NCBI RefSeq assembly: GCF_014646515.1
Contig: NZ_BMNK01000014.1
Location: forward strand, 62,001 to 126,000
Length of the DNA: 64,000 bases
Direction: 5' to 3'
Source of the DNA: Nonomuraea glycinis
Lineage (GTDB): Bacteria; Actinomycetota; Actinomycetes; Streptosporangiales; Streptosporangiaceae
Part shown: piece by piece, positions 1-6,128 of the stretch
How positions within the stretch are numbered: the first letter of the stretch is position 1
Layout of the letters: the number at the start of each line of letters is the position of its first letter
The notes under the pieces: generated by a model
Told to the model about the DNA's origin: nothing
The model's input: only the letters and a program-made list of their open reading frames with translations
Database searches by the model: none
Position numbers and translations under genes: made by a program

Positions 1-754
1 CGTCGTACCTGGTGGCGAGCGGGTGCCGGTCACTGCCGGGGTGGGAGAGGGGCTCGCGGCAGATCAGGCGCAGGCCGGGCGTGGCCACCGGGATGGCGAA
101 GGCCAGCGCGTACGCCTCCTCGTCGGGCTTCAAAGGGGGCCCGGGGTGCAGCGACACCATGATCTCGTCGGCGAACGGCGCCAGGGTGGCCAGCAGGCGC
201 GCGCCGGAGACGACCACGCCCGCGTCGGTCTCCTTGACCGCGTGCAGGGCCACCCCGGGGTCGGCCGCCTCGGAGGCCGCGGCGGAGCGGTCCACCTGCG
301 GGTTGAGCAGCGCGTGGGTGAGGCAGAGATTGCCCGAGCCGACCCGCTGGTAGTAGTCCTCGATGTTCTTGCCCCAGGCGGGCTCGCGTTCGGCGAAGAA
401 GCCCGAGGCCACCCGCATCGCGGTGAGCATGGCGTTCATGAAGTCGGGGGAGCGGCCCATCAGGCCGTGGGTCAGGTCGGCGCCGATCCGGAACGCCAGG
501 CCCCTGCGGCGCACGTCCTCGGGGGTGCGTGGAATGAGCAGGGAGGTGGGCCAGATCGAGCCGTCGTCCTGGGTGAAGGTGAGGCTGGGGGCGAGCTGCT
601 CGTCGGCCTGGGCGTCGTAGTTGGCGGCCATCGACCGGATGGCCCCGGCGAAGGCGGGCTCCGTGGTGACGTCCTCGACCCTGCGGTTGCCGAGCCACAC
701 CTCGCGCCCGTCCCTGAGGGCCTCGATGTAGTCCTGTCCCGATCGTCCGCGCAT
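1..754 (-). CDS. hpaB: HpaB-type flavin-dependent aromatic monooxygenase, N-terminal part (cut by window edge)
   Basis: Partial gene: 251 codons of the N-terminal half are present and the rest lies before base 1. The ATG at 754 has a GGAGAG ribosome site about 8 bases upstream. The protein opens MRGRSGQDYIEALRDGREVW and continues with RIGADLTHGLMGRSPDFMNA, AWGKNIEDYYQRV and LLATLAPFADEIMV, which is the N-terminal pattern of the 4-hydroxyphenylacetate 3-monooxygenase large-subunit family (HpaB, chlorophenol and pyrrole-carboxylate monooxygenases). These enzymes use FADH2 supplied by a separate reductase to ortho-hydroxylate phenols. It is divergent from the catabolic genes starting at 916, so it probably serves the same pathway. 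The exact substrate cannot be told from this half. Confidence 0.85.
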   Translation of the reverse strand, partial: MRGRSGQDYIEALRDGREVWLGNRRVEDVTTEPAFAGAIRSMAANYDAQADEQLAPSLTFTQDDGSIWPTSLLIPRTPEDVRRRGLAFRIGADLTHGLMGRSPDFMNAMLTAMRVASGFFAEREPAWGKNIEDYYQRVGSGNLCLTHALLNPQVDRSAAASEAADPGVALHAVKETDAGVVVSGARLLATLAPFADEIMVSLHPGPPLKPDEEAYALAFAIPVATPGLRLICREPLSHPGSDRHPLATRYD

Positions 755-785
755 GTTCTCTCTCCAACCGACTGCGGGGGACCCC

Positions 786-804
786 CGTTCCATATGGTGG
801 AACG
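786..804. promoter_or_regulatory. Inverted repeat upstream of hpaB, candidate IclR-family operator
   Basis: CGTTCCATATGGTGGAACG has perfect 7-base arms around a 5-base centre. It lies 32 bases upstream of the hpaB start codon. A TTGACA box on the minus strand (852-847) lies further upstream, but no good -10 is seen. The core GTTCC-N7-GGAAC is shared with the repeat over the start of the IclR gene (19506-19522), which is why an IclR operator is suggested. This is an inference from two sites. Confidence 0.5.
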
Positions 805-893
805 CATTCCATTCGGGGTTGAAGGATGTCCAGCGCAGGTCAGTGCTGTCAAGGCCGGCGAAGAGAGGGGAAAGTCACACCCGTTCACGCGTA

Positions 894-908
894 TCGTACG
901 ATGTACCG
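894..908. promoter_or_regulatory. Operator site 1 of the YCGTACnnnGTACSG set
   Basis: TCGTACGATGTACCG is a near-palindrome shared by five promoters in this window. A -10-like TACGAT (897-902) lies inside it, and GTCACA (874-879) sits 17 bases upstream as a possible -35. A repressor bound here would cover the promoter of the racemase-like gene. The likely repressor is the TetR protein encoded at 11959-12678, because its own promoter carries the same motif. Confidence 0.65.
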
Positions 909-915
909 TGCGCGC

Positions 916-1632
916 ATGAGTATTGGTTTCGGCACCCTGGCGCGGATCGGGCACCTGTATCCCTCCGGGGGCCTGTGCGACTACGAGATACAGCGGATGG
1001 CGCCGGACGGCGTCCAGTTCGTCACCACCCGGATGCCCTTCCGCCGGACCGGGCTCGCGGACGACCTCGCTCTGTTCGACGACCTGGAGGCGCACAGCCG
1101 CCTCCTGGCCGACGCCGAGGTGGACCTCATCGCGGTGAACTGCACGGCGGCCACCATGCTGGCCGGGCCCGACGCGGTGAACTCACGCGTGCGCGCCGCC
1201 ACCGGCATCGCCGCCACCACCACGATCGAGGCGGTGCTCGAAGCTCTCGCCGCCGCCGGGATACGCAGGGTGGCGCTGCTCACGCCGTACGAGGAGGAGG
1301 TCACGGCGGCGGAGGTCGCGTTCCTGCGCGGTCAGGGGCTGGAAGTGGCCGGTACGGCCATGCTGCCCTGCCGGACGCCGGTCGAGCAGGCCGAGCGGGA
1401 CCCCGAGGTCTGGCGGCGGCTGGCCCGCGACCCCGCGCTGCAGCAGGCGGACGGGCTGCTGATCAGTTGCGCGGGCATCCGGGTCGCCCCGGTCCTGGCC
1501 GACATCGAGCGGGAGTTCGGCCGCCCGGTGATCGCCAGCAACCAGGCCCTGCTCTGGCGCTGCCTGCGCATGACCGGGGTCCAGGACCGACCGGCCGGAT
1601 ACGGCGCTCTTCTGAACGGAGTCTTCGGATGA
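916..1632 (+). CDS. Asp/Glu racemase superfamily protein (maleate isomerase-like)
   Basis: A 238-residue cytoplasmic protein of the Asp/Glu racemase, maleate cis-trans isomerase and arylmalonate decarboxylase superfamily. Both catalytic-type cysteines are visible, C76 in VNCTAAT and C185 in LLISCAGIR, which fits an isomerase or racemase better than a one-cysteine decarboxylase. The family pattern LLTPYEEEVTAAE is also present. ATG 916 is preferred to the upstream in-frame ATGs because operator 894-908 and its -10 box overlap them; the leader would then be only a few bases long. It overlaps the next gene by ATGA. The context suggests a step in aromatic or N-heteroaromatic breakdown, possibly on a dicarboxylic product; the substrate is unknown. 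Confidence 0.8.
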   Translation: MSIGFGTLARIGHLYPSGGLCDYEIQRMAPDGVQFVTTRMPFRRTGLADDLALFDDLEAHSRLLADAEVDLIAVNCTAATMLAGPDAVNSRVRAATGIAATTTIEAVLEALAAAGIRRVALLTPYEEEVTAAEVAFLRGQGLEVAGTAMLPCRTPVEQAERDPEVWRRLARDPALQQADGLLISCAGIRVAPVLADIEREFGRPVIASNQALLWRCLRMTGVQDRPAGYGALLNGVFG

Positions 1633-2420
1633 TCCGCAGATCGTATGTGGACACCAGGTTCGGCCAGCTGCACCTGGCCGAGTGCGGCACGGGGCGGCCG
1701 GTGCTGTTCCTGCACCAGACGCCGCGCTCCTGGCGCGAGTACGCCGCCGTCCTGCCGATCGCCGGTCGCGAGGTCCGGGCGATCGCCATGGACACGCTCG
1801 GCTTCGGCCAGTCGGCGCGGGTGACGCGGCCGTGGTCGATCGAGTTGTCCGCGGACGGGGTGGAGGCGCTGCTGGACGCGCTCGGCCTGGCCGAGGTCTC
1901 CCTGGTCGGGCACCACACCGGCGCGGTCGTCGCCGTGGAGGTGGCCGCCAGGTCGCCGGAGCGGGTGCGCGCGCTGGTGCTCTCCGGCATGCCGTACGTG
2001 GACGAGGCCAGGCGGCGGCGGGTGCGGGCCGGCTCGCCGATCGACCACGTGCTCCCGCGTCCGGACGGCGGCCACCTGACCGAGCTGTGGGGCCGGCGCC
2101 GGGACTTCTACCGGCAGGGCGAGGAGCCGCTGCTGACCAGGTTCGTGGCCGACGCCCTTGAGGTGGTGGACCGGGTGGAGGAGGGGCACGTCCGGGTCAA
2201 CGAGTACCGGATGGAGGAGCGGCTGCCGCTGGTGCGCTCGCCCGCCCTGGTGGTCTGCGGCGCGCTCGACGGGCACTCGCTGCCCGACGTGCCGGCGCTG
2301 ACCGAGCGGCTCGGCTGCCGCTCGCTCGTGGTGGAGGGGGCGGGGGTGCCGCTGCCGGAGCAGCGCCCCGAGGAGTTCGCCCGCGCCGTGCTGGACTTCG
2401 TCGGCGAAACTCACGGCTAG
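1629..2420 (+). CDS. Alpha/beta-hydrolase-fold protein lacking the usual catalytic triad
   Basis: A 263-residue alpha/beta-hydrolase-fold protein, translationally coupled to the racemase-like gene by an ATGA overlap. The oxyanion-loop region FLHQTPRSW and the acid strand VVCGALDGHS are recognisable. The nucleophile elbow, however, reads GHHTGA, with His where Ser, Asp or Cys should be. The usual C-terminal His motif is GAGVPLPEQ, with Val in place of His. It therefore lacks two of the three triad residues seen in its relatives. It may use another chemistry, as cofactor-free dioxygenases of this fold do, or be a non-catalytic partner. The fold is certain; the activity is not. Confidence 0.8.
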   Translation: MIRRSYVDTRFGQLHLAECGTGRPVLFLHQTPRSWREYAAVLPIAGREVRAIAMDTLGFGQSARVTRPWSIELSADGVEALLDALGLAEVSLVGHHTGAVVAVEVAARSPERVRALVLSGMPYVDEARRRRVRAGSPIDHVLPRPDGGHLTELWGRRRDFYRQGEEPLLTRFVADALEVVDRVEEGHVRVNEYRMEERLPLVRSPALVVCGALDGHSLPDVPALTERLGCRSLVVEGAGVPLPEQRPEEFARAVLDFVGETHG

Positions 2421-2425
2421 CCGCC

Positions 2426-2440
2426 TCGTACTATGTACGG
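2426..2440. promoter_or_regulatory. Operator site 2 of the YCGTACnnnGTACSG set
   Basis: TCGTACTATGTACGG lies 31 bases before the reductase gene. A -10-like TACTAT (2429-2434) is inside the site, so binding would block the promoter. The -35 is not clear. The motif is the same as at 894, 3447, 12732 and 18678. Confidence 0.65.
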
Positions 2441-2470
2441 TACTGTGTTCGCACAGGTGAGGGAGGGATT

Positions 2471-3418
2471 ATGGCCGGAGTCGACGCCGAGCTCGTCTTG
2501 CTGGTCCGCGCGATGCGCTGGGAGTCGGAAGGCGTGCTTTCCGTGACGCTCGAGGACCCCGGTGGCGAGCTGCCGGCCTGGGAGCCCGGGGCGCACATCG
2601 ATGTGGAGCTGCCGGGGCTCACCCGCCAGTTCTCGCTCTGCGGCGACCCGGCGGACCGGACCAGTTACCGGATCGCGGTGCTGCACGAGCCGGAGAGCCG
2701 GGGCGGCTCGCAGTATGTGCACACCGGGCTGCGCCCGGGTGACCAGGTGACCGTGCGGGGCCCGCGCAACCACTTCGCGCTCGAACCCGCCGAGCGGTAC
2801 CTGTTCGTCGCCGGGGGCATCGGGATCACGCCGATCCTGCCGATGGTGGCCGGGGCCGAGGCCCAGGGCGCCGAGTGGGCGCTGGCCTACGGCGGCAGGT
2901 CCCGCTCCTCGCTCGCCTTCCTCGGCGAACTGGCCGAGTACGGCGACCGGGTGAGCGTGCTGCCGCAGGACGAGTGCGGTCTGCTCGACCTGGACGGCCT
3001 GCTCGCCGACCTGCCCGCGGGCACCGCCGTCTACTGCTGTGGCCCCGGCGGCCTGCTCGACGCGGTCGAGGCGCGTTCGGCCGGATGGCCCGAGGGGGCG
3101 CTGCACCTGGAGCGGTTCCGGGCCAAGGAGTTCGTGGCCGAAGGCGATGACCAGCCGTTCGAGCTGGTCTGCGAGAGCTCGGGGGTGACCGTCACGGTGC
3201 CGCCCGGGGAGAGCGCCGTGGACGTGCTCGAAGAGGCCGGGGTGTTCGTCTCCAGCGCCTGCCGCGAAGGCATCTGCGGGACCTGCGAGGTCAAGGTGCT
3301 GGACGGCGTTCCCGACCACCGCGACTGGGTGCTCTCGCCCGCCGATCAGGAGTCCGGGAACACCGTGCTGCTGTGCGTCTCCCGGGCTCGCGGGGACCGC
3401 TTGGTGGTCGACGCGTGA
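2471..3418 (+). CDS. Phthalate-dioxygenase-reductase-type oxidoreductase (flavin, NAD and plant-type 2Fe-2S)
   Basis: A 315-residue electron-transfer protein. It has an N-terminal flavin domain (about 1-105; RQFSLCGDP, FMN/FAD binding), a pyridine-nucleotide domain (about 105-225; VAGGIGITPIL, YCCGPGGLL) and a C-terminal ferredoxin domain (about 230-315) with cysteines in CREGICGTCEV and LLCVSRA. This order is that of the PDR/VanB class IA reductases, which pass electrons from NAD(P)H to a Rieske oxygenase. The partner is almost certainly the Rieske protein at 3506. The start is ATG with a GAGGGAGG ribosome site. The gene has its own operator-bearing promoter, and a second operator lies between it and its partner. 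Confidence 0.93.
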   Translation: MAGVDAELVLLVRAMRWESEGVLSVTLEDPGGELPAWEPGAHIDVELPGLTRQFSLCGDPADRTSYRIAVLHEPESRGGSQYVHTGLRPGDQVTVRGPRNHFALEPAERYLFVAGGIGITPILPMVAGAEAQGAEWALAYGGRSRSSLAFLGELAEYGDRVSVLPQDECGLLDLDGLLADLPAGTAVYCCGPGGLLDAVEARSAGWPEGALHLERFRAKEFVAEGDDQPFELVCESSGVTVTVPPGESAVDVLEEAGVFVSSACREGICGTCEVKVLDGVPDHRDWVLSPADQESGNTVLLCVSRARGDRLVVDA

Positions 3419-3427
3419 CCTGGGCGG

Positions 3428-3461
3428 TTGACCTTCGTGCAGTAGACCGTACTGTGTACCG
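3428..3461 (+). promoter_or_regulatory. Promoter with operator site 3, upstream of the Rieske/Mo-hydroxylase operon
   Basis: TTGACC (3428-3433) and TACTGT (3450-3455) form a sigma-70-type promoter with a 16-base spacer. The operator CCGTACTGTGTACCG (3447-3461) overlaps the -10. This layout is typical of simple repression by a TetR protein. It would control the long operon running from 3506 to 11885. Confidence 0.65.
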
Positions 3462-3505
3462 GACGATGATGGTTCCGGTGCGACCAGAATCCGAGAGGAA
3501 GAGCC

Positions 3506-4696
3506 GTGACTGATCAGCATGCGGAGAGGCGCGCTCCGGCCAAACCGCCGGCGCGGTCCACGACCCGTCCGAGCCCAGGCGAGGACTGGACCCAGTGGCC
3601 CACCTACAACGCGGCCACCCTGGGCTTCCGCAACTACTGGTACCCGGTGGTGTGGGAGCGCGACATCGGCGACAAGCCGCAGGCGGTCACCCTGCTCGGC
3701 GAGAAGATCATGGTCGCCCGCGAGGGGGACAAGATCTACGCGCTCAAGGACCGCTGCCCGCACCGGGGCGTCCCGCTGTCCCACGGCCGCCGCGAGTTCC
3801 CCGGCACGGTGAGCTGCGCCTACCACGGCTGGACCTTCGACCTGGAGAGCGGCAACCTCTCGGCCGTGCTGACCGACGGCCCCGAGTCGCCGATCTGCGG
3901 CCGGCTCTCGGTCAAGACCTACCCGGTCGAGCAGCGGCTCGGACTCGTCTGGATCTACGTCGGCGACGGTGAGCCGCACCCGATCGAGCAGGACATCCCC
4001 GCCGAGCTGCTGGACAACGACCACGTGATGGGCGGCAAGATCGACCTGCGGGCGGGCAACTGGCGGTTCGCCGCCGAGAACGGCTTCGACGAGGGCCACG
4101 CCAAATACCTGCACAACACCGCGCTGTGGCGGCTGTTCAAGGTGATGCCCGCCTGGAACAAGACCCGGGTGGCCGAGGTCGGTCCCTGGCTGATCCGGGT
4201 CCAGGACGAGGTCCACTGGGAGGCCGACTACCCCGGGCTGGGCACCTGGAGCAACAAGCGCTGGTGGAAGCGCATGCCGCTGCCCGACGCGCCGGGCAAG
4301 GGCAAGAGCGTCAACCCGGTGATCGCCGGGCTGGACATTCCCGGCTTCGTGTCGATCCGGCTGCCCGGCCTGCTCCGCGTCGCCTACCCGCACTTCATTC
4401 ACTACGAGTGGTACGTCCCGGTCGACGCGGACACGGTGAGATACGTCCAGATGATGGTCAGGTTCGAGAGCGGCGCGAAGGGGTTGCTGTTCAAGTTCAA
4501 GTACCTGAGCGCCATCCGGTGGCTCTTCCACGGCCAGTTCACCGCCCAGGACGCCTGGATGGTGGACGTGATGGACGCCCCGCCGGAGAAGCTCTACCGG
4601 CCGGACCTGTCCATCACCGGCTGGCGGCGGCTGATCGAGAAGGCCCGTCCCAAGCCGCAGCCCTACGACCCCGCCTCGGGATCCCCGCGTGCCTGA
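3506..4696 (+). CDS. Rieske non-haem iron oxygenase, alpha subunit
   Basis: A 396-residue aromatic-ring oxygenase. The Rieske 2Fe-2S ligands are C84 and H86 (DRCPHRGVP) and C104 and H107 (SCAYHGWTF). The mononuclear iron site has D195, H198 and H203 in NGFDEGHAKYLH. The single-component alpha architecture resembles phthalate 4,5-dioxygenase, vanillate demethylase and 2-oxoquinoline 8-monooxygenase, which use a PDR-type reductase like the one just upstream. It would hydroxylate or demethylate the ring substrate in the cytoplasm. The start is GTG with an upstream GAGAGGAAGAG ribosome site. Its end overlaps the next gene by 8 bases. The substrate is not deducible from motifs alone. Confidence 0.92.
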   Translation: MTDQHAERRAPAKPPARSTTRPSPGEDWTQWPTYNAATLGFRNYWYPVVWERDIGDKPQAVTLLGEKIMVAREGDKIYALKDRCPHRGVPLSHGRREFPGTVSCAYHGWTFDLESGNLSAVLTDGPESPICGRLSVKTYPVEQRLGLVWIYVGDGEPHPIEQDIPAELLDNDHVMGGKIDLRAGNWRFAAENGFDEGHAKYLHNTALWRLFKVMPAWNKTRVAEVGPWLIRVQDEVHWEADYPGLGTWSNKRWWKRMPLPDAPGKGKSVNPVIAGLDIPGFVSIRLPGLLRVAYPHFIHYEWYVPVDADTVRYVQMMVRFESGAKGLLFKFKYLSAIRWLFHGQFTAQDAWMVDVMDAPPEKLYRPDLSITGWRRLIEKARPKPQPYDPASGSPRA

Positions 4697-5498
4697 GCCG
4701 CGCCGGGTCGCCGCCGCCGGGCTCGACCTCGCCTACCGGGAGCTCGGCGCGGGACGGCCGACCCTGGTCCTGCACGGCGGTGGTCCCGGCTGCGCGGCCT
4801 GGACCGACTTCGCCCCCGTGGCGGAGGCGCTGGCCCCAGGACGCCGGTTGATCTTCCTGGATCTGCCGCAGTTCGGCGAGTCACCGGTGCCGGTGATCGG
4901 CGAACCGGTGTTCGGCTACCACGCCGGGCAGGTGCTGGCCGTGCTCGACCGCCTCGGCCTGGCCGAGGTGGACCTGGTCTGCCAGTCCTTCGGCGGTTCC
5001 GTGGCGCTGCGCCTGGCGGCGCTCGCCCCGAACCGGGTCGGCCGGATCGTCGCCACCGGGAGCGCGCCCACCCCGCCGGACGGCGGCGTCACCGGCCCGG
5101 CCATCAGGGACGCCTACTACGGCGGCGACGGCCCGTCCGAGGCGAAGATGGCCGAGCTGATCGGCGCGCACGAGTTTCACGACCGGGCCCGCGTCCCGGC
5201 GGAGACCGTACGGGCCAGGTACCGCGCCAGTGTGCGCCCCGAGTATCTGGCGGTGGCCACCGACACCGCCGCCCGGGGAGCACCGGAGGACCTGGCCGGG
5301 CTGCTGCCCCGGGTGGACCGGCCGGTGCTGCTGCTGTGGGGGGCGGGCGACCCGTTCGCCGGGCCGTCGTACGCGCTGGGTCTGACCCGGCTGCTGCCCC
5401 GCGCCGACCTGCACGTGCTGGCCCGGACCTCGCACCACCCGCAGCAGGAGCGGCCTCGCGCCTACGCGGCGGCCGTGCGGGCCTTTCTTGACCGATGA
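4689..5498 (+). CDS. Alpha/beta hydrolase of the meta-cleavage-product hydrolase type
   Basis: A 269-residue hydrolase with a full triad. The nucleophile Ser is in CQSFGG, the acid is in LLWGAGDPF and the His is in ARTSHHPQQE. The oxyanion motif HGGGPGCAAW is characteristic of the MhpC/BphD/HsaD C-C-bond hydrolases that cleave ring-opened dienoates. The nucleophile elbow starts with Cys rather than Gly, a small departure. The GTG start lies inside the end of the Rieske gene, so translation is coupled. A second MhpC-like hydrolase is at 22494, so this one may act on a different intermediate such as an ester or lactam. Confidence 0.82.
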   Translation: MPEPRRVAAAGLDLAYRELGAGRPTLVLHGGGPGCAAWTDFAPVAEALAPGRRLIFLDLPQFGESPVPVIGEPVFGYHAGQVLAVLDRLGLAEVDLVCQSFGGSVALRLAALAPNRVGRIVATGSAPTPPDGGVTGPAIRDAYYGGDGPSEAKMAELIGAHEFHDRARVPAETVRARYRASVRPEYLAVATDTAARGAPEDLAGLLPRVDRPVLLLWGAGDPFAGPSYALGLTRLLPRADLHVLARTSHHPQQERPRAYAAAVRAFLDR

Positions 5499-5518
5499 CC
5501 CCTGTGAATGGAGATCTC

Positions 5519-5659
5519 ATGCGCCGTGTTCTGGGCGTTACCGCCACCGTGCTGCTCGCGACGACGGCGGCCCTGCTCATCCCGCCGGTCCGCCGCCGCC
5601 TGGACGTGCTGCTGATCCGCACCACCGGCACCACCGTGCGCACGCATCGGAAGGGCTGA
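5519..5659 (+). CDS. Small single-span membrane protein
   Basis: A short gene of 46 codons between the hydrolase and the iron-sulphur subunit, starting at ATG 5519 with GGAG 6 bases upstream. An in-frame ATG at 5495 that overlaps the previous stop codon would add eight residues. The product is MRRVLGVTATVLLATTAALL, followed by IPPVRRRLDVLLI and a basic tail ending RTHRKG. This is a likely transmembrane segment followed by a positively charged C-terminus facing the cytoplasm. I do not recognise a family. Its place inside a tight operon with good spacing suggests it is translated. It might tether a hydroxylase component to the membrane, which is a guess. Confidence 0.55.
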   Translation: MRRVLGVTATVLLATTAALLIPPVRRRLDVLLIRTTGTTVRTHRKG

Positions 5660-5660
5660 C

Positions 5661-6128
5661 ATGACCGGCACGACCGACCTGGTGGTCAACGGCGAGCGCG
5701 TCACCGTGCGGGCGGACGCGCGCACCTCGCTGGCCCGGGTGCTGCGCGAGCAACTGCGCTGCACCTCGGTGAAGCTCGCCTGCGAGCGCGGCGAATGCGG
5801 CGCCTGCACGGTGCTGGTCGGCGGCGTGCCCCGGATGGCGTGCGTCACCCCGGCCCGGCTGGTCGGCCGCGAGGTGGTCACCGCGGAAGGGCTGGGCGAG
5901 GAGGCACGCGACCTGCAAGAAGCGTTCGCCGACCACGGGGCCTTCCAGTGCGGTTTCTGCACCGCGGGGCAGCTCGTGCACGCGGTCGCCGTCCTGCGCG
6001 GCCCGGTCCCCGGCGGCGCGGAGCTGGAGCCCTACGTCCGGCGGCGGCTGAGCGGCAACATCTGCCGCTGCACCGGCTACAACGGCCTGGTGGACGCGGT
6101 GTGCGCGGTCGCGGAGGCACGGGCATGA
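5661..6128 (+). CDS. Molybdenum hydroxylase small subunit, 2 x [2Fe-2S] (CoxS/XdhC-like)
   Basis: A 155-residue iron-sulphur subunit of a xanthine-dehydrogenase-family hydroxylase. The plant-type cluster ligands are in CERGECGACTVLVGG plus the following ACVTPA cysteine. The second cluster is held by CGFCTAGQ and NICRCTGYNG. It carries electrons from the molybdenum site to the FAD domain. It overlaps the large fused subunit by ATGA. Together they form a three-cofactor enzyme that would introduce a hydroxyl group from water next to a ring nitrogen or into a similar activated carbon. Confidence 0.94.
   Translation: MTGTTDLVVNGERVTVRADARTSLARVLREQLRCTSVKLACERGECGACTVLVGGVPRMACVTPARLVGREVVTAEGLGEEARDLQEAFADHGAFQCGFCTAGQLVHAVAVLRGPVPGGAELEPYVRRRLSGNICRCTGYNGLVDAVCAVAEARA

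Noticed and set aside
2417..4531. A 704-codon open frame on the minus strand opposite the reductase and Rieske genes
   Set aside because: It mirrors two genes with intact cofactor motifs. Its product is His/Pro/Gly/Arg-rich with no domain, a usual artefact of GC-rich codon bias.
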